Part shown: piece by piece, positions 28,187 to 36,577 of the stretch
How positions within the stretch are numbered: the stretch's first letter is position 1
Layout of the letters: every line of letters begins with the position of its first letter
NCBI GenBank assembly: GCA_902563095.1
Contig: CACEWA010000001.1
Span: 88,540-152,539, forward strand
Direction of reading: 5' to 3'
Source: an uncultured Candidatus Poseidoniales archaeon
GTDB taxonomy: Archaea > Thermoplasmatota > Poseidoniia > Poseidoniales > Poseidoniaceae
DNA length: 64,000 nucleotides
Notes under the pieces: generated by a model
What the model saw: only the letters and a program-made list of their open reading frames with translations
The model's database searches: none
Told to the model about the DNA's origin: nothing
Translations under genes and position numbers: made by a program

Positions 28187-28214
28187 AAATTGAGTTATCT
28201 GCCATTCGAGTGGA

Positions 28215-28478
28215 TTACCACTCTACATCAAAATCGTCGCCTTCTTTGGATGATGGCTGTGAGACTACTTCCACATGCTTCTTTTCTGGAGCAGGTTGTT
28301 GTTTCTTTGACATACGAATCTCGCTTCGTGTCTCGACCACATCTCTTTGTCCACGGAAGGCTGGAGCCTCGTGCACTTTGACCTCTTTCTTCTCATCAGG
28401 AGGTGATTCTTTCTTCTCTTCTTCGATTTGGTTTTTCCAAGCGCCCTCGAAAGTCAAGTCGTCCTTGCGCCTCTGCAT
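28215..28478 (-). CDS. Small highly charged protein
   Basis: 87 aa, rich in Lys, Glu and Asp, with proline-containing low-complexity stretches and an acidic C-terminus ending DDFDVEW. It is probably disordered. The opposite-strand ORF over the same bases has an improbable Ser/Cys/Phe-rich composition, so the minus frame is the better candidate. It lies 92 bp upstream of thrS on the same strand and is divergent from the NAD-kinase-like gene. No family recognised. Confidence 0.5.
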   Translation of the reverse strand: MQRRKDDLTFEGAWKNQIEEEKKESPPDEKKEVKVHEAPAFRGQRDVVETRSEIRMSKKQQPAPEKKHVEVVSQPSSKEGDDFDVEW

Positions 28479-28542
28479 GTTAAATCCTTGAAACTAACAA
28501 TACATAATCGGTTTGATGTATCGTGAACATCTGGACCTCAAT

Positions 28543-29646
28543 ATGCGCCTAGCGGTCATCGTCAATCCAGATGCCGGCCTTGGAGGAAGGCTCGGTTTCA
28601 AAGGAAGTGATGGTAGAGCAGCCGAAGCACGTGCAGCAGGAGCCCAAGACAGGGCGGGCCCTAGAATGCGACAGTGCTTGGAGAAACTTTCCGAATTGGC
28701 AAGAGAACCTATTGAAATCGTTGCATGGGATGGTAGAATGGGAGGAGATTGGATCCCTGGAGAATACACTTCAACAGGAGTTACACCAGAATTTACTGAC
28801 GCTAGTTCAACCTCTGATTTCATCAAAGCACATTCTCCGGACTTATTCCTATACGCTGGCGGTGATGGTACAACACGAGATATTGTCGAGGCATTGGATG
28901 AAAGGAACATCCCACTGGTAGGAGTTCCTGGTGGAGTGAAGATGCACAGCGGTTGCTTTGCTACCACTCCTAAGGCCGCTGCTGAAGTGGTTTGGTCATT
29001 CGTAACTGGGGACTTGATGGTTGCTAGAACTGAAGTCATGGATTTAGATGAAGAGGTCTACAGGAAAGGCGAGTGGAAAGTTCGGATGTATGGTGAAGCA
29101 TTCACCCCAGCAAGTCCTAGATGGATGCAGGGAGCTAAAGAGCAAGTTCAGAGAGAATCCGAAGAAGAGACCCTTGAGGCAATGGCAATGCATGTTGCTA
29201 GCCTAATCGAAGATGATCCAGATTTGATGATTGTCTGGGGCAGTGGTGGAACACTGAGGCAAATTTGTCTAGAAAACGGATTTGATTCAACACTACTCGG
29301 CATCGATATACAGCATAGAGGTCAAATGTATCCCGACCTAAATGAGGAAGGTTTGCTTGAACGTATAGCCACCCATGATGGTAAAATCCTGCTATTGCTA
29401 TCACCTATGGGTGGTCAAGGATTCCTAATCGGCAGAGGTAACTTGCAACTTTCGCCCGATGTACTGCGTGCGATTGGAACAGACAATATTCTTGGCATTG
29501 CAACTCCAGCTAAACTCCTAGGGCTAAACGAATTGAGAATCGATACCGGTGACGAAAACCTAGATTCTGAAATTCGTGCCAAGAAATATCTCAAGGTCTT
29601 ACAGGGTTACAGAACTACTAGAGTAATCAGAGTGGCAGAGGATTAG
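28543..29646 (+). CDS. ATP-NAD kinase-like protein (COG3199-type)
   Basis: Member of the NAD kinase/diacylglycerol kinase-like superfamily. 367 aa from ATG 28543, because the family begins at the strand and phosphate motif IVNPDAGLGGRLGFKGSDG; the ORF track's TTG start adds ten residues. The nucleotide-binding GGDGTTRDIVEAL (about 106-118) is the superfamily signature, and GVPGGVKMHSG and GSGGTLRQI are further family motifs. The COG3199-type proteins are predicted to phosphorylate NAD or a related substrate, but the substrate is not settled by sequence. Monocistronic. Confidence 0.75.
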   Translation: MRLAVIVNPDAGLGGRLGFKGSDGRAAEARAAGAQDRAGPRMRQCLEKLSELAREPIEIVAWDGRMGGDWIPGEYTSTGVTPEFTDASSTSDFIKAHSPDLFLYAGGDGTTRDIVEALDERNIPLVGVPGGVKMHSGCFATTPKAAAEVVWSFVTGDLMVARTEVMDLDEEVYRKGEWKVRMYGEAFTPASPRWMQGAKEQVQRESEEETLEAMAMHVASLIEDDPDLMIVWGSGGTLRQICLENGFDSTLLGIDIQHRGQMYPDLNEEGLLERIATHDGKILLLLSPMGGQGFLIGRGNLQLSPDVLRAIGTDNILGIATPAKLLGLNELRIDTGDENLDSEIRAKKYLKVLQGYRTTRVIRVAED

Positions 29647-29680
29647 ACGAAGGCGAATGGAAAGGGTGTTCGGCCTACAC

Positions 29681-29702
29681 AAAGGGTACCCATGCAAACG
29701 GG
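29681..29702. repeat. GGGTACCC palindromic element in convergent gap (copy 2)
   Basis: GGGTACCC at 29684-29691 with flanks AAA and ATGCAAACG resembles the element at 881-904. Both lie in the only two convergent protein-gene gaps in the window that are not zero-length. Function unknown. Confidence 0.35.
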
Positions 29703-29761
29703 GGCTTTTGATAGGGTTTTGCGAGGGTATAATTTACATTAGTTCTGCGGGATTTTACAAA

Positions 29762-31174
29762 TTATCGAATTTTGTCTTTCTGTTCTCTAATCTGTTTCTC
29801 AATGCGAAAGATTTCTCTGGGTAAATCACTTAATGCCATTTCCGTCACCAGATAGTAACCTAGGTCTGTTTCTCCCGGCACCAACTTGCTAAATATCCGC
29901 TTCGTTTCCAAGAGCTTGTCACGTTTTTCCTGCAAACGTTCTTCCAACCGCTCGATCGTGCGTTTTATTCTATTTACCAAATTCGGGTTCTCCTTTTTCC
30001 ATAGTTTTTGTCTAATTTTTACTAGTTTCCGTTTTGTTTCTGCTGCTAATTTTGCCGATGGAATAACTACATTCTTGCGTAATGAAAAAAACTCATTACC
30101 ATAGGGAAAGGAAAGAAAGACATTTTGAAAATCGCCCGACAAACCGCATTCTGTTAAATCTAAATAACCAGAATGTGTATCTTCTGCATCCCACCCCGTA
30201 ACCGCAAAGAACTCTTCCTTCAGATCCAATTCCTTAGAATCTCGATCAGGCAGAAAATCTTGTTTTAATGAGACATCTACCCTAAATTGATGCTTTCCAT
30301 CTGATAATACCGCCATATACCATTCCCATTCATGTTCACGGGCATCTGAAAGAAATTCGTCAAACATTTCTATCTGCTTTTCAGCCTCGGCAAGTGAATT
30401 GGGTTGATTATTAAGTTTAGTACTAAGAAACTGAGGAAATTTCTTACCCTGTTTTTCAAAGAGGTTAGATTTCTTCTTCAATTCATTCACCCCTTTCATT
30501 AATTCACTTCTATTTTCCCTTTGATGTTGGAAATTCCTACGTCTTTTTGACAATTCAGCTTCTTTTTCTGTTCGTTTTTCCTCATTCTTCGCGATCAATC
30601 TCTCCCACTCTTCGATAACTTTACGTTTGCCATATTTGCTAAACTCAAGTAGGTGTGAATCGGGCCATTGTGATATATCGATTAATAATGTAGATTCGTT
30701 TGTCTGAACCCTTTTTCTATTCTTATCGACAATTGTGATATCTGTGAACTTCCAATCAATATTCTCAGACTTATTGTGGACAATATTGATGTCAGAAGAT
30801 TTAGAGGTAGATTGATCCCATGATTTAATTCGGAAGATGCCCTGAACCTCTTCTTTTTCATTTTCAAACCATTCTATTAGATCGTGAAAAAACTGTGAAA
30901 AACGGTATGACTCACTTCTATTTCTCATGATTCTCTCAAATTTACAATTACTATCCTTGATGAAATTTCCCGTCCCAATCCAAAAGTGAGGGCTTCCTGG
31001 TCCCTTGCGAGCAAATAATGTATGGCCTGTACGCGGTGTCCTTTTGTAACAATCTGCATGGCAATGGATATCTCCTGTCCGTAAATCATTCCTCTCCCTT
31101 TTTTTGATAGCATCTTGAGCAGAAATCAAACTATCAGTTGGCCAATAATAAGCCAGAGAGGGCCATTTCCCCAT
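29762..31174 (-). CDS. Orphan lysine-rich protein, possible CoiA-like N-terminal region
   Basis: 470 aa from ATG 31174 (a GTG two codons upstream is possible). The N-terminal 80 residues contain a Cys/His cluster (HCHADC, then FARKGPGSPHFWIG and a later Cys) that recalls the zinc-ribbon-like start of CoiA competence/nuclease proteins, but the match is weak and from memory. The middle (about 195-280) and C-terminal parts (about 380-470) are long charged coiled-coil helices. Between them lies a beta-rich segment. The gene is richer in A/T and in Lys than its neighbours and breaks a run of housekeeping genes, suggesting acquisition by transfer. Function unknown; a single-gene defence or DNA-handling role is only a possibility. 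Confidence 0.55.
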   Translation of the reverse strand: MGKWPSLAYYWPTDSLISAQDAIKKRERNDLRTGDIHCHADCYKRTPRTGHTLFARKGPGSPHFWIGTGNFIKDSNCKFERIMRNRSESYRFSQFFHDLIEWFENEKEEVQGIFRIKSWDQSTSKSSDINIVHNKSENIDWKFTDITIVDKNRKRVQTNESTLLIDISQWPDSHLLEFSKYGKRKVIEEWERLIAKNEEKRTEKEAELSKRRRNFQHQRENRSELMKGVNELKKKSNLFEKQGKKFPQFLSTKLNNQPNSLAEAEKQIEMFDEFLSDAREHEWEWYMAVLSDGKHQFRVDVSLKQDFLPDRDSKELDLKEEFFAVTGWDAEDTHSGYLDLTECGLSGDFQNVFLSFPYGNEFFSLRKNVVIPSAKLAAETKRKLVKIRQKLWKKENPNLVNRIKRTIERLEERLQEKRDKLLETKRIFSKLVPGETDLGYYLVTEMALSDLPREIFRIEKQIREQKDKIR

Positions 31175-31308
31175 GACCACAATTCATAGTAGCCCCTATT
31201 GAACCATTCGTTTTTTGAAAAATCAATTGAGGCCTGAAATCAAATATTCAATTCAGAGATTTGAATGGGCTTTGCGTGGGTCATTTTAGACGCTACCCTC
31301 TGATTGAA

Positions 31309-32925
31309 TCAAACAGTTTCCCCAGAAGCTGCCTTTAACAGTCCCAAGAATGGGGGACTTGGCTTCTCTGGCCTACTCTTGAATTCAGGATGGTATTGAA
31401 CTCCAACATAATACGGGTGTCCCTCTAACTCAAAGATTTCACAGCGTTGGCCAGTCTCATCCTTTCCAACGTAAACAAGTCCAGCGCTCTCAATCTTCTC
31501 AATCAGGTCTGGATTTACTTCGTAGCGATGACGGTGGCGTTCATCTACCTGTGAGCCTCCGCCATACAGGCGCTTAGTCATACAATCGTCAACTTGGAAG
31601 ATTGTAGGACGGCTTCCTAATCTCATTGTTCCGCCAAGATGGGTCTTGGAAATTTCTGGCATGAATACCACAGCAGGATTAGGAGTGTTCTCATCAAACT
31701 CTGTGGAATTAGCTCCTTCTAGGCCGAGAACGTTTCGGCAGAATTCTATGGTTGCGACCTGTAGTCCAAGACAAATTCCGAGGTAGGGAACTTGATTGGT
31801 TCTAGCGTACTCGGCGGCGAGAATCTTTCCTTCAATGCCTCGAACACCGAACCCTCCTGGAACAAGGATTCCATCTGCATTTCTCAGCACATCCCAGTCT
31901 GAATGGGTTGTGTCTACTAGATTTTCAGCCTCGATCCAATCGATTACCAGCGTTCGGTTTACAGCATATGAAGCGTGTTCTAGACCTTTAATGACTGAAA
32001 GGTAGGAATCTGATAATCCAGTGTACTTTCCAACCATTGCAATGTGGACATCATCACCAAGGTTGTCTACACGGTCGGCCATATCTTCCCAACGGCTCAT
32101 CAGATCGGTAGCATTGCAGTCGATGTCTAGGGCATCACATATTCCTTGGTCACGTAATAGAAGTGGGACGCGGTAGATATTGGATACGTCATGAGCACTC
32201 ATTACCGCATTTGGTGATACATGACAGAACGCTGCAAGTTTCTCTCTGGTCTCTTTTGCCAATGGTGCTTCAGCACGGCAAACTATCACATCTGGAGTAA
32301 TTCCAAGACCTCGTAATTCCTTGACTGTATGTTGGGTTGGCTTGGTTTTCTGTTCTCCAACAGGACCCATTACTGGTACTAGTGAAACGTGTACGAAACA
32401 GATGTTTTCTCGTCCTACTCTGAACTGGAACTGACGCAACGCTTCAATGAAAGGAGATGATTCAATATCTCCGACAGTTCCTCCAAGTTCGATAACACAG
32501 GCTTCTGGAGTTTCGCCACTACCATCTGCTGATACTGCAGAGATGCGCTCAATCCAATCTTGAATTGCATCAGTTATGTGAGGGATTACCTGTACTGTCT
32601 TTCCAAGATAATCGCCACGGCGTTCGGCTTCGATTACCTGTGAGTAGATTTTCCCTGTGGTGATGTTGTTGTCTTTGTATAAGTCAAGCCCACAGAAGCG
32701 TTCATAGTTTCCAAGGTCGAGGTCGGCTTCGCCGCCATCATCGAGAACAAACACTTCACCGTGCTCAAATGGTGACATTGTTCCAGCATCGCTGTTTAGG
32801 TAAGGATCTATTTTGACTGCAGTGACTCTGAGTCCAGCGCTTTTGAGAAGAACTCCGATGCTAGATGCGGTAACACCTTTGCCAAGTCCGCTGAGGACGC
32901 CTCCCGAGACAACGACATACTTCAT
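31309..32925 (-). CDS. pyrG: CTP synthase
   Basis: UTP plus glutamine plus ATP to CTP. The start is set at ATG 32925 ([17 protein letters not shown]), the family's usual N-terminus, giving 538 aa; the ORF track adds 24 residues. The synthetase domain carries [13 protein letters not shown] and KIDPYLN. The C-terminal class I glutaminase has [12 protein letters not shown], the nucleophile Cys in GICLGLQ, and the His-Glu pair in YHPEF. It follows threonine dehydrogenase on the same strand after a 189-bp gap with no other gene and probably has its own promoter. Confidence 0.97.
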   Translation of the reverse strand: MKYVVVSGGVLSGLGKGVTASSIGVLLKSAGLRVTAVKIDPYLNSDAGTMSPFEHGEVFVLDDGGEADLDLGNYERFCGLDLYKDNNITTGKIYSQVIEAERRGDYLGKTVQVIPHITDAIQDWIERISAVSADGSGETPEACVIELGGTVGDIESSPFIEALRQFQFRVGRENICFVHVSLVPVMGPVGEQKTKPTQHTVKELRGLGITPDVIVCRAEAPLAKETREKLAAFCHVSPNAVMSAHDVSNIYRVPLLLRDQGICDALDIDCNATDLMSRWEDMADRVDNLGDDVHIAMVGKYTGLSDSYLSVIKGLEHASYAVNRTLVIDWIEAENLVDTTHSDWDVLRNADGILVPGGFGVRGIEGKILAAEYARTNQVPYLGICLGLQVATIEFCRNVLGLEGANSTEFDENTPNPAVVFMPEISKTHLGGTMRLGSRPTIFQVDDCMTKRLYGGGSQVDERHRHRYEVNPDLIEKIESAGLVYVGKDETGQRCEIFELEGHPYYVGVQYHPEFKSRPEKPSPPFLGLLKAASGETV

Positions 32926-33114
32926 GTCCTTCAACGGGCTTTGAGGCGGTCGCGCCTCCCCTTTCAACATTGGGTCGCGTCCGGAAACAAAATGCATGGA
33001 TTAAAACACAATTAATCCAATTCTACAAAGGATACTGCGAGATAGTTTTCGCTTTTACACACTAAAAATTTCATAATTGATAGATTTCGAAATTTCCGTT
33101 GCCGAGCACAAAAA

Positions 33115-34062
33115 TCATTGCTTGAGAGATTCAATCATTATGTCGCACATAGAATCGAGGTCATATTCCAACTGGAATCCCCATTCCTGTTCTGCTAATG
33201 CACCATCTGTTTCATCGGGCCATGAGTTTGCATATTCTTGGCGGTGATCGGGGGAAAACTCACATTCGAAGCCGGGTATTTTTTCACGAATCTTGTTGTA
33301 TAGGTCTTCTGCGGTAAAATTCAGACTAGGAAGATTGTAACCTCCTCGTACCGATAAGTCCTCACTCGGAGCGTCCATTAATTGCAAAGTTGCTTTGATT
33401 GCATCATCCATGTACATCATTGGCAATCGGGTCTGACGATTTACGAAGCAAGTGTAACTCTCTGATGCTACTGCTTTATGGAAAATTTCTACAGCGTAAT
33501 CAGTGGTTCCTCCACCAGGCATAACCTTCCATGAGATTAGCCCGGGATAACGTAGCCCTCTGATATCAACTCCGTGAACAGCGTGATAATACTCAGCCAT
33601 CAACTCCCCAGCAACCTTCGTCACTCCATACATAGTTGAAGGGTTCTTAGGTGAATTTTGATGAGCAATTGTACCAACGTCTGAACCGAAAACCGCTATT
33701 GAAGAAGGGGCGAAAATTCTGAATTTATACTTACGAGATAATTCTAATACATTCATCAATCCATCCATGTTTATCTTCCAACATAGTTCTGGGTTTTTCT
33801 CTCCGGTTGCAGAAAGTATTGCAGCTAGGTGATACACTTCGTTGATGCTATGCTCTTGGATTATCTTCTCTAGTTCGCTATGATCTAGAATGTCTAATTT
33901 TTGAAATTGGAAATTCAGACCATGTGAATTGTCAGGTTCCCTAATATCTGTTGCAATGACATTCTTTGAGCCAAACTTGTGAAGTAATGCATCTAGCAAC
34001 TCCATTCCGATCTGGCCTAGGGCTCCAGTGACCAAGATTCGTCTATCTCCCGAGTCGCCCAT
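33115..34062 (-). CDS. tdh: L-threonine 3-dehydrogenase, short-chain dehydrogenase type
   Basis: Oxidises L-threonine to 2-amino-3-ketobutyrate with NAD+. 315 aa, extended SDR fold. The N-terminal NAD motif is TGALGQIG. LAAILSATGEKNPEL, SSIAVFG, the catalytic YGVTK pair and RYPGLISW with PGGGTTDYAVE are diagnostic of the SDR-type threonine dehydrogenase as opposed to general UDP-glucose epimerases. This type is unrelated to the zinc-containing medium-chain enzyme of Thermococcales. The glycine C-acetyltransferase partner is not in the window. It lies 81 bp downstream of the thermosome gene on the same strand. Confidence 0.88.
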   Translation of the reverse strand: MGDSGDRRILVTGALGQIGMELLDALLHKFGSKNVIATDIREPDNSHGLNFQFQKLDILDHSELEKIIQEHSINEVYHLAAILSATGEKNPELCWKINMDGLMNVLELSRKYKFRIFAPSSIAVFGSDVGTIAHQNSPKNPSTMYGVTKVAGELMAEYYHAVHGVDIRGLRYPGLISWKVMPGGGTTDYAVEIFHKAVASESYTCFVNRQTRLPMMYMDDAIKATLQLMDAPSEDLSVRGGYNLPSLNFTAEDLYNKIREKIPGFECEFSPDHRQEYANSWPDETDGALAEQEWGFQLEYDLDSMCDIMIESLKQ

Positions 34063-34143
34063 AAGACACCTACAGTAGAGTCGATACTTGAACCTAAAGG
34101 TGCCTAGAAAAATTATCTTGAAGCGATATCTGAGCAGAATTAC

Positions 34144-35733
34144 TCATTCTGCGCCAAAGCCTTGGAGTTGCTCTTGTACCTCGTCGGGGACTTGAGCATC
34201 CATTTGTGCCCAGAGAACATCATCGATTCTAAGTATACTAATCGCTGCTTCCGTGGCTCCTGAAATCGCCTGTTGAGTAATGCTCTTCGGCTCTAAGATG
34301 CCTCGAGAAATTGTGTCCTTTGCTTCACCATCATTCAAGTCTAATCCCATGTAATCCCCTGAATCATTGTGAGCAGCTGTTAGTTTGAGCAAAGAGTCAA
34401 TTCCATCATAACCAGCATTTGCCGCTAAAGCCCTAGGTATCGATTCCAGAGCATCAGCCCATGCTTCAATTGCAAGCTGTTCGCGACCTGGTACAGTTTC
34501 AGCATACCTTCGAAGTCGGCGGCCAAGGGCGACCTGAGTTGCACCAGCCCCAGGAAGGAGAACTGGTTCTTCCAACAATTGACAGGCTACTCCTAATCCA
34601 TCAGCAAAACAGCGCTCAACCTCATCTAACACGCTTTGAGTGCTCCCTCTAGCAATCAGAGTTGCTCCACTATCTTCTGCATCCAAAATCCAGTGATTTA
34701 CGCCGCCTCTCAATTCCTCTCTAGTCTTGATAAACGCTCCCAAATCTTCCTTGGACGCTCTACCTGCATCAGGAACAAGATTTGCTCCGCATGCGCGTGA
34801 AAGAAGGTCGAGATCTTTCTTCTCAACTCTACGGTAAGTTAGAATCCCATGCTTAGAGAGTGCTTGTCTTGCTTCATCATCCACGCCTTCTTTGCATACT
34901 AACAAATCGCAACCGATTTCTACGAGATTTTCAACTTGTTTTAGAATGGATTTAGATTCAGCATTTCGGAATGCATCTACCATTCCAGCAGATGTTATGT
35001 TCAATTTTGTTTCAAATTGAGGTTTTCTGCGTTCTATTCCACCATCCAAGATTAGTATTGAACCTGGGCCACCTCTCTCTTTCATCTCAGGGTGAATGCG
35101 GCTCTTTGCGAGTGCTAATCCTGTAATTAGCGTGGATTCTTGCATATTTCCACCGGTTTGTTTGATGATTTTGACTCTTGTAGGGTCTGCTCTTCCCTCA
35201 GACAATATTGTCTTACCCGCTTGTAGGGAGATGTTTGCGAGATGCCTTTCCATCCCCTTGTCCAATTTCCCTGCTAGTGAAGTTTCTATCGCAGATTCAA
35301 TCTGTTCAGTACTCGCATTAATGGCCAATTCATCTAATGCAGACAAAGCGAAGTTTTCTGCTAATGCGTATCCTCTTGCAATGATTGCAGGGTGCACACC
35401 TTGTCTAACTAATTGCCAAGCATTTCTCAACATTTCAGCGCAAATCACTACGGTGGTGGTTGTGCCATCTCTTGCAACTCTATCTTGTGTTGATGAAGCG
35501 CTGATAATCATTTTAGCGACTGGATGTTCAACTCTTGCGGTCTCAAGTACTGTAACTCCGTCATTGGTTACCAGAGTTTCACCTTGGTCATCTACCAACA
35601 ATTTGTCAAGACCCTTTGGACCAAGAGTAGAGCGGATTGCTCCTGCTAGAGCGATTGCGGCTTGGACATTTTTGCGTAACGCCTCGCGGCCACTTGTTCT
35701 CTCAGTAGATTCGAGAATGGTTTCCTCCGCCAT
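34144..35733 (-). CDS. Thermosome subunit (group II chaperonin), divergent
   Basis: ATP-driven protein folding chamber. 529 aa from ATG 35733 (the ORF track adds 11 residues). Signature motifs: LGPKGLDKLLVD, TNDGVTVLE, RDGTTTTVV holding the catalytic Asp, and the C-terminal ILRIDDV. Departures from the usual consensus are RDGTTT for GDGTTT and PGAGATQ where nearly all thermosomes have GGGAxE. It may be a specialised paralogue. It is divergent from an Hsp20-like gene and dnaK, forming a chaperone locus. No second subunit gene is seen in the window. Confidence 0.9.
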   Translation of the reverse strand: MAEETILESTERTSGREALRKNVQAAIALAGAIRSTLGPKGLDKLLVDDQGETLVTNDGVTVLETARVEHPVAKMIISASSTQDRVARDGTTTTVVICAEMLRNAWQLVRQGVHPAIIARGYALAENFALSALDELAINASTEQIESAIETSLAGKLDKGMERHLANISLQAGKTILSEGRADPTRVKIIKQTGGNMQESTLITGLALAKSRIHPEMKERGGPGSILILDGGIERRKPQFETKLNITSAGMVDAFRNAESKSILKQVENLVEIGCDLLVCKEGVDDEARQALSKHGILTYRRVEKKDLDLLSRACGANLVPDAGRASKEDLGAFIKTREELRGGVNHWILDAEDSGATLIARGSTQSVLDEVERCFADGLGVACQLLEEPVLLPGAGATQVALGRRLRRYAETVPGREQLAIEAWADALESIPRALAANAGYDGIDSLLKLTAAHNDSGDYMGLDLNDGEAKDTISRGILEPKSITQQAISGATEAAISILRIDDVLWAQMDAQVPDEVQEQLQGFGAE

Positions 35734-35791
35734 CGACCTTGCGACCCGATAACCTACCTTGAACATGTTGTGAGGTTGTAAGCGTCGAGTT

Positions 35792-35799
35792 CATATATG
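35792..35799. promoter_or_regulatory. Palindromic TATA-like element between chaperone genes
   Basis: CATATATG is a perfect palindrome lying about 53 bp before the Hsp20-like ATG and 62 bp before the thermosome ATG. It could serve as the TATA box for either or both divergent chaperone transcripts. Confidence 0.4.
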
Positions 35800-35848
35800 G
35801 GCTACTGCTCCGACTATACAACCGATGGTTACCTAGTGGGTGAGAATG

Positions 35849-36550
35849 ATGGCTGAAGACTGGGAAGAAAAGATGCTCGAACAGATGGCTGAAATGTTTC
35901 AAAAGATGGGTATGACCGTCGATATCAAGCAATTGAAAGCCATGATGAAGCAGTTCCAATCCAAGTTTGAAGCCATGGGAATAGACCCCGAGAGGCTTGC
36001 AAAGGGAGATGTCAACTTCAATTTCGACATGTCAGACATTTCGAAATTGTTCCAATCAGGAATGCCCCTAGATGATATGCTATCCAACCTAGGAGTCGAT
36101 GTCAAGGTTGATGCGGCACCTGTCGAGGTTGATATTGAAGAAACCGAACAGGACAATGATATTCTCAGGCTTCCTTCGGAAAACATCTATCTTTCAGGAT
36201 GGAATATGTCAATCACAGTCGATTTCTCTACGCGAACAGACTTCGAAGAAATCGAAGTTGCACTCTCAAGCGGTGGTGAATTGTTACAGGTTCTCTCCGA
36301 CCCAACCGAGCCGCCGCTAGCTCAAATCGAACTGCCGCACCAGTGTGACGACGTTGTTGACTGGTCGATAAATAACGGAATCCTTGACATAACCTTGAAA
36401 CTAACACCACAAGGTTCTGCTGTGGAATCCGATTCAGAAGACATCGATGATGATGTCGAAGACGATCTTGCTCCCGTCTCCTCCGATGTAAGCGTAGACC
36501 TTGCAGATGACGACGAAGACGAAGATGATGGAGGAATCCCGATTTTTTGA
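35849..36550 (+). CDS. Hsp20/alpha-crystallin-like protein
   Basis: 233 aa from ATG 35849, with GGTGA five bases upstream. The N-terminal third is Met-rich helix (MLEQMAEMFQKMG). Residues about 100-190 have the beta pattern of an HSP20/CS fold, ending in ELPHQCDDVVDWSINNGILDITLKL, which parallels the NGVLxIxL strand of small heat-shock proteins. The C-terminal tail is very acidic, with DDDEDEDDGG before the IPIF end; IPIF resembles the IxI anchoring motif of small heat-shock proteins. It lies 27 bp upstream of dnaK on the same strand and shares a divergent promoter region with the thermosome. It probably holds unfolding proteins for DnaK or thermosome. The family call is moderate. Confidence 0.65.
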   Translation: MAEDWEEKMLEQMAEMFQKMGMTVDIKQLKAMMKQFQSKFEAMGIDPERLAKGDVNFNFDMSDISKLFQSGMPLDDMLSNLGVDVKVDAAPVEVDIEETEQDNDILRLPSENIYLSGWNMSITVDFSTRTDFEEIEVALSSGGELLQVLSDPTEPPLAQIELPHQCDDVVDWSINNGILDITLKLTPQGSAVESDSEDIDDDVEDDLAPVSSDVSVDLADDDEDEDDGGIPIF

Positions 36551-36577
36551 AATCGGAAATTTTACGGATGTGAAATA

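Noticed and set aside
28210-28491. Plus-strand ORF of 93 aa
   Set aside because: Ser/Cys/Phe-rich composition is typical of an antisense shadow; the minus-strand 87-aa frame over the same bases is the better gene.
35096-35752. 218-aa plus-strand ORF over the thermosome gene
   Set aside because: Long only because of the codon use of the opposite strand; no family resemblance.
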